A stretch of DNA of 64,000 nucleotides from Subtercola sp. (GCA_025463765.1 JAODBC010000092.1:16390-80389); one strand, 5' to 3'; counted from the first letter of the stretch, positions 17,045 to 25,992 are shown. Notes: generated by a model not told the origin, from the sequence alone. A program made the numbers and translations.

Positions 17045-18340
17045 GTGGCCCACTTTCGCATTCGAGATTTTCATCCCGATGACATCGACAGCATCTTGCA
17101 CCTCTGGGAAGAGATGCGTTCGACGCAGACCGAGCCGGTCTACAGCCTTCCCGAGGTGCTGGCGTCGTGCCAGCAAGACCACGCTGTCGTCGCCGTGATC
17201 GACGATGTCGTCATCGGGGCAGCCGTCGGCCGAGCGGCTCACAATCAGGGCTGGATCGTTTTCTTGTCGACCGCACCGGCACACCAGCGTCAGGGAGTCG
17301 GGGGCAGGTTGCTCGCCGCGCTCGAGAAACGCATGGCGCCCCTCGGGCTCTCGAAGCTCTCGGTGCTGCTGCCCGACAGCGCGGTGCCCGTCGATGCGTT
17401 CAGCGAACAGGGCTTCGAGACGAAACAGAACCTCCGCTACCTCGAACGGCGCATTCCGGTGCAGCGCAACGAATTGAATGCCCTCACCGAATTGGGTGGG
17501 CGCATTCTGCCGAGGGGCTTGTGGGAGTCGATCGGCGGCATGCAGAAAGAGAAGGAGCTGCTCGAACGCCGACTCGTGATGCCTCTCGCGAACAGCGATC
17601 TCGCCGACCAGTTCGGTGTCGTTCCGCCCAGCGCAGTGGTGTTGTTCGGCCCGCCCGGCACGGGAAAGACCACGTTCGCCCGCGCCATCGCATCACGACT
17701 CGAGTGGTCGTTCGTCGAGGTCTTTCCGTCGCGCCTCGCTGCCGATCCAGCGGGCCTGGCCGGAGCCTTGCGCGAGACGTTCGCGAAGATCGCCGACCTC
17801 GAACACGCGGTGGTGTTCATCGACGAAGTCGAAGAGATCGCCGTGCAGCGCGGCGGTGAACCACCGTCGGCCATGCAGGGCGTGACGAATGAACTGCTGA
17901 AGATCATCCCAACGTTCCGCGATCAACCGAATCGACTTCTGGTGTGCGCTACCAACTTCATTCGCTCGCTCGACTCCGCGTTTCTGCGGCACGGCCGATT
18001 CGACTACGTGATTCCCATCGGGCTGCCCGACCCTGCCGCACGGCAATCGATCTGGGCGCGCTACATTCCGGCGCAGTCGCTCGATGACGTCGATCTGTCG
18101 GCCCTGGTCGAGCGCACCGAGGGCTTCTCGCCGGCCGACATCGAATACGCAGCGCGCAAGGCCTCCCAGAGCGCGCTCGAGAAGGCGCTCTTCTCGCCCG
18201 TCTCGCCCGACGGCGCCGCCCCTGCCTCGGGGCCGCGAACCGAAGACTACCTCGAAGCCATCAACTCCACTCGGGCGACCGTCTCGGCAGAAGTCGCCCA
18301 AGCGTTTCTCGAAGACATCGAGGGCATCGCCCGCCTCTGA
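17045..18340 (+). CDS. GNAT acetyltransferase fused to AAA+ ATPase
   Basis: GTG at 17045 (VAHFRIRDFHPDD) is the likely start, giving 431 residues; the longer frame before it runs through the truncated paralogue region. Residues 1-140 are a GNAT domain with the acetyl-CoA loop HQRQGVGGRLLAALEKR at about 80-96. Residues 155-431 are an AAA+ module: second-region helix, Walker A GPPGTGKT at about 202-209, Walker B VVFIDEVEEI at about 255, sensor stretch LVCATNFIRSLDSAFLRHGR with an arginine finger, and a sensor-2 helical lid. The ATPase half resembles FtsH/Vps4-like single-ring proteins. The role is unknown; ATP-driven remodelling coupled to acetylation is only an inference. Confidence 0.85.
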   Translation: MAHFRIRDFHPDDIDSILHLWEEMRSTQTEPVYSLPEVLASCQQDHAVVAVIDDVVIGAAVGRAAHNQGWIVFLSTAPAHQRQGVGGRLLAALEKRMAPLGLSKLSVLLPDSAVPVDAFSEQGFETKQNLRYLERRIPVQRNELNALTELGGRILPRGLWESIGGMQKEKELLERRLVMPLANSDLADQFGVVPPSAVVLFGPPGTGKTTFARAIASRLEWSFVEVFPSRLAADPAGLAGALRETFAKIADLEHAVVFIDEVEEIAVQRGGEPPSAMQGVTNELLKIIPTFRDQPNRLLVCATNFIRSLDSAFLRHGRFDYVIPIGLPDPAARQSIWARYIPAQSLDDVDLSALVERTEGFSPADIEYAARKASQSALEKALFSPVSPDGAAPASGPRTEDYLEAINSTRATVSAEVAQAFLEDIEGIARL

Positions 18341-18395
18341 CTCACCGTGGGCCGAGGTTGTTGCGGGAGGTCGATGCCGGGCGGCGACGGATGCG

Positions 18396-18989
18396 CTAAC
18401 TTTTCGGGCGGTAGACATTGCCGAGCGCACCGCCGCCGAACGCGGTCGAGCTGACCAACTCCAGATCCAACTCGTCAGAGAGCTCGGTGAACAGCCCGGA
18501 ACCCGAGCCCAGCGCGACGGGAAGCACCGCGAATCGGTACTCGTCGATGAGACCAGATCGCACGAGACTGCGCCCGAAATCTACGCCGCCTTGGGCGAGC
18601 AGGTAACCACCCGGCTCTTGCTTGAGTCTGTCGATCTCTTCGGTGAGGTCACCGCTGGCGACCCGGGCCCCGCTCCAGCTCGCCGCGGCGGACGATTCGT
18701 CGGCTCCGGTGCTGAACGAACTCGGATCGAACGTCGCCTGACGAGTGAACACGACCTTCGGAATGTCGTTCATCGGGCCGGCCATCGGGTTGTTCGAAGT
18801 CGGCCAGAACGGGGCGAAGCTCTCGAACAACCGGCGGCCGACGAGGTGCGCGCCGGCGCCCGCAAGCGTCTCGAACACCCACGCGGCCGAATCCGGAGTG
18901 CCCGCGCGCAACGCCCAGTCCGAGTCCGCTCGCCTACCGGCAATAAAGCCGTCGAGCGACACAGACATCTTCAGCACGAGTTTTCTCAT
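18396..18989 (-). CDS. Dihydrofolate-reductase-fold (RibD C-terminal-like) protein
   Basis: A 197-residue protein starting MRKLVLKMSVSLDGFIAG, the typical first strand and loop of the RibD_C family, with later GRRLFESFAPFW and a C-terminal IDEYRFAVLPVALGSGSGLF. Such standalone proteins bind NADPH and reduce pteridine- or pyrimidine-like compounds, but most are uncharacterised. It is convergent with the GNAT-AAA gene. The segment LAQGGVDFGRSLVRSGL keeps the nucleotide-binding GG loop. Function uncertain beyond fold. Confidence 0.85.
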   Translation of the reverse strand: MRKLVLKMSVSLDGFIAGRRADSDWALRAGTPDSAAWVFETLAGAGAHLVGRRLFESFAPFWPTSNNPMAGPMNDIPKVVFTRQATFDPSSFSTGADESSAAASWSGARVASGDLTEEIDRLKQEPGGYLLAQGGVDFGRSLVRSGLIDEYRFAVLPVALGSGSGLFTELSDELDLELVSSTAFGGGALGNVYRPKS

Positions 18990-19097
18990 CGACGATCGAC
19001 TCTCCCTCCGTGTACATGTGTACCCTGTTCACATGTTAGGGCCGAGTCGGCGACTGACCGATCGCTTCGTGCGTCTCGGCGGAGGCTTGGTACGTGT

Positions 19098-19985
19098 CTA
19101 GCTGGTGCGGAGGGCGTGCCCGCTGCTGTCGAGGTAGTCGCGCCAGGAGCGGGTCGGGTTCCAGCCCAGCATCCGTCGTGCTTTCGCGGTCGAGATCCCT
19201 GACGCGTCGACCCGGTCTAACGCTCGCAGCTCGATCTGGTTGCCGTAGTAGCGGTGCAAGATTTCGGCGAAGTCATGGCCGCCAGCGTTATCCGGTGAGG
19301 CGATGTAGAACACTTCGTGCCCCGGCAGGTCTGACTCGGTGGCCAGCACGATGGCGTCGGCCAGGTCGTAGACGTCGATATAGCTCCACAAGTTGCCGCT
19401 GAGGTTCGACGGGTCGCGCACCTGTTTGCCGAGGTTCTCTTCATAATTGTCTTCGTTGTGCACGGTGCTCGGCCGAATGGAGATGGCTCGAATGTCGGAG
19501 CGCCTGACAGCGGCATCCATCAGCTGCTCTCCGAACAGTTTCGATAACGCGTACGGGTCCTGCGGCAGCAGCGGGTGTTGCTCATCCACGGGCGCGTAGA
19601 ACGGCAGGAATGGCCGTTCGGGAAAGAAGTTTCCGACGATGCTTTCGGAAGAGATGTTCACGAACCGCTTCACGCCGAACCGCACTGCGGCCTCGATCAT
19701 GTTGAACGTGGACATGAGATTCGTCTGAAAAACGACATGCGGCGGATTACCGGTCGGCTGTGGAATCGCGGCGACATGCACCACGGCATCAGCACCCGCG
19801 GTCACCGCGAAGGCGGAACCAGCGTCGGTGAGGTCAGCCATTTGGTACCGACCGGGAACGATGACGCCCGCGTCGAACACCGGACGCAGCAGGTCGACAC
19901 CGAGCACGTCGTGGCCTGCGTCGACGAGGGCTTGAACGGTGGCACGACCGACTTTGCCGCGCGACCCCGTAACAACAACCTTCAT
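19098..19985 (-). CDS. NAD-dependent epimerase/dehydratase family protein
   Basis: Starting at ATG 19985, 295 residues. The Rossmann motif is TGSRGKVGRATVQALV, followed by DLTDAGSAFA and VVHVAAIPQP. The catalytic triad region has SSES and YALSKLFGEQ (Tyr-x3-Lys) as in extended SDR enzymes. Such proteins usually act on nucleotide sugars or uronates; uronate dehydrogenase is a reasonable guess because of length and AIPQPTGNPPH region, yet not proven. It is the last gene of a minus-strand series after the channel gene at 20109. Confidence 0.8.
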   Translation of the reverse strand: MKVVVTGSRGKVGRATVQALVDAGHDVLGVDLLRPVFDAGVIVPGRYQMADLTDAGSAFAVTAGADAVVHVAAIPQPTGNPPHVVFQTNLMSTFNMIEAAVRFGVKRFVNISSESIVGNFFPERPFLPFYAPVDEQHPLLPQDPYALSKLFGEQLMDAAVRRSDIRAISIRPSTVHNEDNYEENLGKQVRDPSNLSGNLWSYIDVYDLADAIVLATESDLPGHEVFYIASPDNAGGHDFAEILHRYYGNQIELRALDRVDASGISTAKARRMLGWNPTRSWRDYLDSSGHALRTS

Positions 19986-20108
19986 GATCCTCTTTCGAAA
20001 GAATGGGCGGAAACGACCTTCGCCGACGCACACGCTGGGGCGGGCATCCGCTGTTCACGAGTGGAGGCGATTCGTTTAGGAGATATGCAAGCGCAAGCAC
20101 TCGAGTCA

Positions 20109-20918
20109 TCAGGCATGACGCTGGGCTTTGGCGGTGAAGAGCTCTTTGGTGCGAAGCAGTCGGAGGGCTGTGACGAGAACGAGCCCGCCGATCATGTTGA
20201 AGAGCAGCGTGTACCCGAACCAGCCCAGCCAGTCGAGGTAGTCGATGGGGCCGCCGGATTGGATGGCACCGAAGATGAGCAGCGAGTCGAGAATGGAGTG
20301 GAACAGCTGTAATCCGGCGAGGAGGAACCCGCCGATGACTGTTGCGACGATTTTCGCGGGGTCGGATTGGGTGCCTTGCTGCATGCGGGTCATCAAGGTG
20401 ATGGTGCTGCCACCGAGAATTGCGAGCACGATGCTCTGCAGACCGAACGGGGCCGAGGTGAAATGCAGTGCGGCCTCCTGAAGGGTCGTGTGCCACTGCG
20501 GGAAGGCTTGTACGACGAGCCACATGAAAACCCAACCGCCGAGCAGGTTGGTGATGAGTGTGCCACCCCAGAGCTTCGCCAGTTGGCCGATGTTTCCTTC
20601 TCGGGCGACAACCGCGGCAACGGGCATGAGAAAGTTCTCGGTGAAGAGTTCGCTGTGGGCGAGGAACAGTGCCACGAGGCCGACGCTGAACGCGAGGCCG
20701 GCGAGGAGGTGATCGCCGGTCTGGTTGAGCACTGCCAGGTACGCCATGACGCCGAGCCCGACTTCGAGGCCACCGAAGAACCCGGTGATCAGGGTGGTGC
20801 GCCAGGTGCGATGCAGTCGCTCCGCGCCCTCTTCGATGGTGTTGTCGAATGACTCCGCGAGTTCGTCTTCGATCGGTTCCTCGCGGGTTCCGATTTCCCG
20901 GCGTCGGCTGTCGCTCAT
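20109..20918 (-). CDS. Formate/nitrite transporter family channel
   Basis: The start at 20918 (MSDSRRREIGTREEP) gives 269 residues with an acidic cytosolic N-terminus and six transmembrane helices of the FNT fold. Features include ITGFFGGLEVGLGVMAYL in the first helix, HSELFTENFLMPV after the second, and GGTLITNLLGGW. FNT pentamers pass formate, nitrite or hydrosulfide. This branch (often labelled FNT-like, with an acidic N-terminal extension) is common in actinobacteria without a known substrate. Its upstream spacer of about 70 bp separates it from the small 20988-21116 remnant. Confidence 0.85.
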   Translation of the reverse strand: MSDSRRREIGTREEPIEDELAESFDNTIEEGAERLHRTWRTTLITGFFGGLEVGLGVMAYLAVLNQTGDHLLAGLAFSVGLVALFLAHSELFTENFLMPVAAVVAREGNIGQLAKLWGGTLITNLLGGWVFMWLVVQAFPQWHTTLQEAALHFTSAPFGLQSIVLAILGGSTITLMTRMQQGTQSDPAKIVATVIGGFLLAGLQLFHSILDSLLIFGAIQSGGPIDYLDWLGWFGYTLLFNMIGGLVLVTALRLLRTKELFTAKAQRHA

Positions 20919-20987
20919 GAGTTGGCGTACGTTCCGCTGCTTTGAATACCCGCACGGTTCGCGGCTTCGATGCATCCGGCTACGACC

Positions 20988-21116
20988 TCAGCCATGTTGC
21001 GCTACCTTGCCCCGAACGGTGTCGATGCTCGCATCCAGAGCAGCCCGCAGAGCATCGATGTCGACCTTGATCGGGTTGTCGATGACTGCAGCGGTGTGGA
21101 GAGAAGGCTCAGTCAT
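20988..21116 (-). pseudogene. Probable remnant of a diacylglycerol-kinase-like gene (N-terminal stub)
   Basis: A 42-residue frame whose central part AAVIDNPIKVDIDALRAALD resembles the first strand and helix of diacylglycerol-kinase/NAD-kinase-fold proteins (usual form AVVYNPxKxD). The protein ends where that family normally continues for another 250 residues. No continuation was seen in other frames before the FNT gene. Therefore a truncated gene is more plausible than a real small protein, though expression of the stub cannot be excluded. Confidence 0.35.
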
Positions 21117-21190
21117 GAACTCAGCGTACGAGTCGACGTGAACAGCCCTTAAATACACCCCCCGGGGTTGACATGCGTCACTGACAACTG

Positions 21191-21229
21191 AAAGGTGCGG
21201 AGCGGCCATCGAGCCCGCCCCGCACCTTT
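21191..21229 (-). terminator. Hairpin terminator after manganese catalase
   Basis: AAAGGTGCGG at 21191-21200 pairs perfectly with CCGCACCTTT at 21220-21229, loop 19 nt, starting 3 bp beyond the catalase stop at 21232. The stem ends in three U residues on the minus strand, typical for an intrinsic terminator. It may also stop plus-strand transcription. Confidence 0.75.
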
Positions 21230-21231
21230 CA

Positions 21232-22113
21232 TCATTCTTGGTTCTTCTTATCTTTTTTCGCCGCGTCAGCCACTTCCTGCTTATTCGGAACCGGCGTGGT
21301 GCCGAAGTAGCGTGGGTCAGGAATCGTCGGGGCGGGCATCGGCACACCCGCGTCGGGGGTTTCGACGTAGCTGAACGTGCCTCGACCGTCTGGGCTCGGG
21401 CCCGTCGCCCAGGATCCTTCGCCGGCCTGGGCGCCGTCGGAGAAGTTGACGAACTGGTACTCGACGGCCTCGAACTCTTTCTCGCGGGGCAGCTTGTTGG
21501 GCACCGGAATGTCTTCGATGCCTTCGGCGCGCAGCTCGAGGGCTGCGGCGATCCACTGGTTCTGGTGCGCCGTGTCGCGAGCCGTCAGAAAGCCGAGCAT
21601 GTCACGCACACCCGGGTCGTTGGTCTGATGCAGGATGCGCGCAACCTGCAGGCGACCTTGCATTTCGGCGTTCGCGTTCGAAACGAAGTCGGCGAGCAGG
21701 TTGCCGCTCGAGGTGATGTACGAACCCGACCAGGGGTTGCCGTTGCTGTCGACCGGGCGCACGCCGGCCCCACCGACGATCGCGGCCTGCACATCGGTGC
21801 CGCCGATGATCGCTGCGATAGTCGGGTCGTTCTGCACCGCGTCTTCGGTGATACCGACGGGCGCCTTTTCGAGCAGCTGCGCGATCATTGTCGCGATCAT
21901 TTCGACGTGGCCCATTTCCTCGGCCCCGATGCCGTACAGCAGGTCACGGTATTTGCCGGGCATGTGGGCGTTGATGGCCTGGAACCCGTACTGCATGGCA
22001 ACCGTGATCTCGCCGTACTGGCCGCCGAGAATCTCCTGCATCTTTCGTGCATACACCGCGTCAGGCGCCGCCGGGGTCGCGTGGTATTGAAGTTCCTGCT
22101 TGTGGAAAAACAC
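21232..22113 (-). CDS. Manganese (non-heme) catalase
   Basis: The GTG at 22113 is preferred because AAGGAG lies 7-12 bp upstream; it gives 293 residues. It starts with VFFHKQELQYHATP and contains the ferritin-like four-helix bundle of the Mn-catalase family: QEILGGQYGEITVAMQYGFQ (first metal-binding Glu), GAEEMGHVEMIATMIAQLL (Glu and His ligands) and later FLTARDTAHQNQW with another ligand pair. It breaks hydrogen peroxide to water and oxygen in the cytosol. It sits beside an iron-redox operon and CDGSH protein, so a peroxide and metal stress block is likely. Confidence 0.92.
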   Translation of the reverse strand: MFFHKQELQYHATPAAPDAVYARKMQEILGGQYGEITVAMQYGFQAINAHMPGKYRDLLYGIGAEEMGHVEMIATMIAQLLEKAPVGITEDAVQNDPTIAAIIGGTDVQAAIVGGAGVRPVDSNGNPWSGSYITSSGNLLADFVSNANAEMQGRLQVARILHQTNDPGVRDMLGFLTARDTAHQNQWIAAALELRAEGIEDIPVPNKLPREKEFEAVEYQFVNFSDGAQAGEGSWATGPSPDGRGTFSYVETPDAGVPMPAPTIPDPRYFGTTPVPNKQEVADAAKKDKKNQE

Positions 22114-22475
22114 GTGATTCTCCTTCGCTGATACTGGCCGCACGACAGCCGCTGCCGGTTTGGCAGCGCTTCGTGCGGCCGATGACGACGGCAACATTAC
22201 GTTTTACAGAAGCAGCTCAGGAGGGGGTGACTTCGGCTCAGGAACGTGTGAAACTGTCGCGCCAGCGCAATCCTGTTCACCGCACCGGTCTCCGCCACCG
22301 AGGGCAGCCGACCGGGGGCCTGTCACAATGGCCGCCCGTCTGCTAGGCCAGCCGATTGCAGGGCGCAAGCCCTGTCGTGCGCATCGACTTGCCGCGAAAG
22401 TAGGTGGCGAGGGATCGCAGCGCCCGATGAGCCGCGACTCGAAAAGACAGACGACGAAGAGGAACGAGGCATCTC
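22114..22475. other. Intergenic stretch without a supported gene
   Basis: Short open frames here show no family similarity, no repeat structure and no consistent codon preference. One small hairpin, CAGGGC-GCAA-GCCCTG, is visible near 22356-22371. The catalase promoter is expected in the first 60 bases on the minus strand. Confidence 0.5.
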
Positions 22476-22589
22476 ATGGCCGATCCACGGAGCACACCAG
22501 ACACCAGCAAACCCGTCGAGCCGTCACAGGTCGACCCCGAGACCGGTACTGATCCTGATGGAACGCCGACCGAGAATCCATCAGGCTGA
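22476..22589 (+). CDS. Small acidic hypothetical protein
   Basis: A 37-residue frame starting MADPRSTPDTSKPVEP and ending in TENPSG. It has GAGGAACGAGG a few bases before the ATG. Composition is rich in Pro, Asp, Thr and Glu with no hydrophobic core, so it is likely disordered. Short proteins of this type are annotated in related actinobacteria, but with no function. Confidence 0.4.
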   Translation: MADPRSTPDTSKPVEPSQVDPETGTDPDGTPTENPSG

Positions 22590-22756
22590 CGCACGACCTT
22601 CTGCGTGAACAGTTCGAGTCAGATCGGCACGGCTCCATAATCGGGCGTATCGTGATGGAACGTCGGATTCTTCACCGACCTCACGGCTTCACCCCCAGAC
22701 CCCGGGTGCGACGCGGAACGCGAAGCACGTTTATCGAGCGAGAGTCCGGGTCCACA

Positions 22757-23053
22757 ATGCAGATCAACAAAGTCCACGTCGATGGGCAGACATTCATTCT
22801 GACTGCCGCTCAAGGCGTTGCCGATCTGAAACAGCAGATTCTCGCAGCCCTCCAGCCGGGTGCCGGCTTCGTCGAATTCACCACCGTCGGGCGTGGCCTC
22901 GTTTCCATCTTGATCACCCCGCACCTGCCGGTGCGCTTCGAAACCGTCGACCGTACAGAGGAACAAATCACCGCGCGGGAGGGGTATCCGACCACCATCG
23001 AAGACAGCAGAAACGTCGACATCGACTTCTTCTTCGACCACTACAGCGCCTAA
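22757..23053 (+). CDS. Small hypothetical protein (98 residues)
   Basis: ATG 22757 (MQINKVHVDGQTFILTA) gives 98 residues; a longer frame upstream to 22652 is basic and unlike the rest. The protein looks globular: alternating beta strands and one helix in GVADLKQQILAALQPGAGF, then FVEFTTVGRGLVSILI, and an acidic C-terminus ending DIDFFFDHYSA. I do not recognise a family. It may be a ligand- or nucleic-acid-binding small beta protein. Convergent with the CDGSH gene. Confidence 0.55.
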   Translation: MQINKVHVDGQTFILTAAQGVADLKQQILAALQPGAGFVEFTTVGRGLVSILITPHLPVRFETVDRTEEQITAREGYPTTIEDSRNVDIDFFFDHYSA

Positions 23054-23101
23054 CCGCCGACGCTGGGGGCACCCGCTCGACTCACAAGCGGAGGCCTCTC
23101 G

Positions 23102-23317
23102 TCAGCTGACCGGGCCGTCGGGGTCGGTTTTGAAGTGCACGGCCTTGTGGGTTCCGTCGCAGAACGGTTTGATCGCCGAAACCCCGCACCGGCAGAGCGC
23201 CACGGTCGCCCTAGTGCGTTCTACGGGGTGACCGTTTTTGTCGAGAATGTCGACATCGCCTCGCACGAGGAGCGGTCCGTCGACGTAGGCTTCGATCGAT
23301 GCGCGTTCTACCATCAA
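23102..23317 (-). CDS. CDGSH iron-sulfur domain protein
   Basis: A 71-residue protein with the diagnostic 2Fe-2S motif CRCGVSAIKPFCDGTH (ligands Cys42, Cys44, Cys53, His57 numbering from the ATG at 23317). Three-Cys-one-His clusters of this type are redox-active and labile, and can pass electrons or clusters. Its ATG overlaps the stop of the upstream iron-enzyme gene (ATGA), so the two are coupled. An electron-donor role for the upstream enzyme is a plausible inference. Confidence 0.92.
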   Translation of the reverse strand: MMVERASIEAYVDGPLLVRGDVDILDKNGHPVERTRATVALCRCGVSAIKPFCDGTHKAVHFKTDPDGPVS

Positions 23318-24402
23318 CGCATGCCCGTCTCAGAGAAACCCTGAAGAGGTACGCGAAGGGATGATCGGTGGGAGGTCCAGGCTTCAAGGATCGTTTCGCT
23401 GGCCCAGCCGTCTACGGTGAGGCACGCGCTGGCACCGAACATGATGTCGGCCAGCAATGTCGGCTGGTCTTCTGCGAGAGCGCCCGCGAGGTCGCGACCG
23501 GCGATCTGTTCGTGCACCGCGTCGGCCTCGACGTGCTCATCGAAGTACAAGGTGACGTCGGGCCCGAAGTCGAGGCGCCGGAAGCCGTTGCCATAGTGCC
23601 GGTTCGGAATCGATGAGGTCATTTCGAACGCGGCGAGGTGGCCGACGATCGCGCCGCGAAGGCGCCGGTTCAGCCCGAACATCGACATCATATTCATTGA
23701 GGCCAGAGTGACTGCGGGAACGTTGTCGACATACGCGGCGTAGCGGGAATCGAGCCCGAGACCGCGCATGGTGCGTGCGAAGATCGCCGCGTGCATCCGT
23801 TCGGGCCGGCCACCACCGTATTCGTCTGCCTGAATTTCGACGAGTGCCGCTTTCGGCCGGCCGGTGAGGCGCGGTATCGCCCAGGAGTGCGGGTCGGCCT
23901 CTTTGAGGGTATAGATCGAGCGTTGCACGAGGAATTCGCGGAGCTGCTCAACGGTCGCTTTCTTTGCAAGGAACCGGGCAAGGCTCGGGCCGGTCTCGTG
24001 ACTGGTGAGTTCGAACAGGGCGGCAGCTACCGCCTCTGCAGTGCTAGCAGGCAGCTCCGGTTGTGGAACAACTGCTCGCAGGTGCTCTTCGAAATGGCTC
24101 TCGATGGAGGCGCGGCCGGCGATGAGGGCGGTGTTCCATTCCCACCGCTCATCACAATCCACGACTGATCCGTAGGCCAGCCCGTAGAGCACGAAGAGTG
24201 TCAGTTGGAGGTCGTCGTCGCGCACGATATCTGTTGTGCTCGCAAGCGCCGACGCAAGCGCTGCTTGAAAGGACTCCAGCTCGTCGTCTGCGAGAGCAAC
24301 CGGGGTTGCGAGTGCGTGCAGCAGATGCCTGCTCACCTGGCCTCGGTCGGTGAACGGTGGAGCAATGAACCTGACGGGTCTTACGAGCTCTGGGGAATAC
24401 AT
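23314..24402 (-). CDS. Heme-oxygenase-like iron-containing redox enzyme
   Basis: The start at 24402 (MYSPELVRPVRFIAP) gives 362 residues; a longer frame would overlap the glycosyltransferase end. The C-terminal 220 residues have the heme-oxygenase-like diiron oxidase (HDO) pattern: ALVEIQADEYGGGRPERMH, and later YFDEHVEADAVHEQIAG, which supply Glu, Asp and His ligands as in this superfamily (SznF/CADD/UndA relatives). These enzymes oxidise amino acids or fatty acids, often using O2 and a diiron centre. It lies 15 bp after the glycosyltransferase and overlaps the CDGSH gene. The substrate is unknown. Confidence 0.75.
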   Translation of the reverse strand: MYSPELVRPVRFIAPPFTDRGQVSRHLLHALATPVALADDELESFQAALASALASTTDIVRDDDLQLTLFVLYGLAYGSVVDCDERWEWNTALIAGRASIESHFEEHLRAVVPQPELPASTAEAVAAALFELTSHETGPSLARFLAKKATVEQLREFLVQRSIYTLKEADPHSWAIPRLTGRPKAALVEIQADEYGGGRPERMHAAIFARTMRGLGLDSRYAAYVDNVPAVTLASMNMMSMFGLNRRLRGAIVGHLAAFEMTSSIPNRHYGNGFRRLDFGPDVTLYFDEHVEADAVHEQIAGRDLAGALAEDQPTLLADIMFGASACLTVDGWASETILEAWTSHRSSLRVPLQGFSETGMR

Positions 24403-24416
24403 ATGCTCACCATCCG

Positions 24417-25265
24417 TTATCGGCCACCGACCGGCAAGGCCTTGTGCTGACGCAGAATTATCTTCCGCCACCTCAAGGTGGGCGAACTCCGGGGCCAGTT
24501 CAGCACGAACGTCCACAGCCCGCGCCGCAACCGAAGCCCGTAGGTGCGGGTCAGGGTGAAGGGTCGAAACGAGATACCGACCTGAACGCGCTGGTCGTAC
24601 CGGATGCGGTGGGTCGGGGTGAGATGAATGGTGAGATCGAGGTCGTCGTGAAGCATGGTGCCCGACGTGTGCACCGTGCCTCTGACCGACGCCCAGGCCT
24701 CCCGTTTGAGGAAGAAGCTCGAGCCGAACAGTGGTGTGGTGCCGAGCGCGAGTCTGACGGATCCGAAGTATGCGCCGAGGTACAAGGCGGCGATCAGCCG
24801 AGACCCGCGGTCAGGCCCGTCGTAGAAGAACCCCGGCCCGGTGACGGCGTCAAGACGTGAGTTCTCGGCAAGGCACCGCACCCCGTTCTCGATCCAGTTC
24901 GGCGGGGGCATCGTATCTGCGTCGAGGCGGCAGATGACGTCGAAGCGTGCCGTGTCGTACCCCGCTCCGGCGGCCGCGGGGATGCCCGGTTCCGGCTGGT
25001 GCACAACCGTCGCACCCCACGATTCGGCGACCGAGACCGAATCGTCAGTACAACCGTTGTCAACGACGATGACCTCGTCAGGCAGACAGGTCTGAACCGA
25101 GAGCGCCGCAAGACACCGGGCAAGAGCGGCGCTGTCATCCTTTACCGGAATGACCACCGACGTCGTCAGCCGAGGTGCTGCGGAAGCGGAGGTCGCCCTC
25201 TCGCTTGGTGTGGCCGACATCGGGGTAGCGACTCGGCCGACAGTCGCTGCAGGTGAAACAATCAC
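24417..25265 (-). CDS. Family 2 glycosyltransferase
   Basis: The GTG at 25265 has GGAG just upstream and gives 282 residues; an internal ATG at 25223 is possible. The GT-A core begins TTSVVIPVKDDSAALARCL, followed by DEVIVVDNGCTDD, ICRLDADTMPPPNW (DxD metal motif) and LHDDLDLTIHL (HDD near the catalytic base). One hydrophobic segment, YLGAYFGSVRLAL, could attach it to the membrane. It shares fold and order of motifs with the 43504 gene, its probable paralogue. It heads the operon with the HDO enzyme and CDGSH protein, but the sugar and acceptor are unknown. Confidence 0.85.
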   Translation of the reverse strand: MIVSPAATVGRVATPMSATPSERATSASAAPRLTTSVVIPVKDDSAALARCLAALSVQTCLPDEVIVVDNGCTDDSVSVAESWGATVVHQPEPGIPAAAGAGYDTARFDVICRLDADTMPPPNWIENGVRCLAENSRLDAVTGPGFFYDGPDRGSRLIAALYLGAYFGSVRLALGTTPLFGSSFFLKREAWASVRGTVHTSGTMLHDDLDLTIHLTPTHRIRYDQRVQVGISFRPFTLTRTYGLRLRRGLWTFVLNWPRSSPTLRWRKIILRQHKALPVGGR

Positions 25266-25437
25266 GGATCTCCGATGGGTCTGCCGACGCGGGACATGTT
25301 GAACGGTAAGGCGAGGGGCCCCGGCCAGCGACCCCTTCCCCTCCCGCGGCCGACGTGGTAACCCGCGCGCCGAATTATCGGCACCCGGAGCATCGCAAGC
25401 CCTTGCCCCGACCGCGGCCCGGGTATGAACTGACACC

Positions 25438-25875
25438 ATGGATACCGTTCCTCCCGACATCGAGCATCAACGACCACCAGCCACAACCGACGACACCGTT
25501 CGCGCACTCGGCAAGCTCACCGAAGCACTCGAGACAGTCGAACAGGCCCGCGGTTTTCTCTACGGATTCCACCGCCTGACCGGCGCCGCCGACCTCGCAC
25601 TCGGCGAGGCCGTCGATCTGTTGCGTAACGCAGGCCACGCCGAGTTGGCTGACAGCATCGAACATGACCTCGTGGGGCGGAACGTCATCGAAGGTCGCTG
25701 GACATTCCAGATCGTCGAAGACTACGACGCCAACTACTACCGCACCTTCCACGACGCAGAAATGCAGGCCCGCGAGCAACTTGTCGAGGGTCGCCGTCAC
25801 CTCTACGAAGCCGAAATGAAAGAACAGCGACGCAGTCACGGAACCCGCCACCACGAGTCTCGCCCAAACGAATAG
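25438..25875 (+). CDS. Conserved hypothetical, helical protein
   Basis: A 145-residue protein starting MDTVPPDIEHQRPPATTDD. It is mostly helical (TEALETVEQARGFLYGFHRL and EQLVEGRRHLYEAEMKEQRR), very charged, and has a motif DLVGRNVIEGRWTFQIVEDYDANY. I do not recognise the family by name, though such proteins are found in other actinobacteria. It diverges from the glycosyltransferase operon. No membrane segment. Confidence 0.65.
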   Translation: MDTVPPDIEHQRPPATTDDTVRALGKLTEALETVEQARGFLYGFHRLTGAADLALGEAVDLLRNAGHAELADSIEHDLVGRNVIEGRWTFQIVEDYDANYYRTFHDAEMQAREQLVEGRRHLYEAEMKEQRRSHGTRHHESRPNE

Positions 25876-25992
25876 GGTCACGTTCCCGTTCCGCGCGTGC
25901 TCTGCGCACCCTGATCGCGATGCGTGATGAGCCGCTTTCCCGTCCCGACGTCAACTGCGATCAGTGGCATTAGTGATAGATGTCTGTAGAGC

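Noticed and set aside
22160..22552. A 130-residue basic frame after the catalase promoter
   Set aside because: Composition is irregular, no start signal, and it overlaps the better small gene at 22476.
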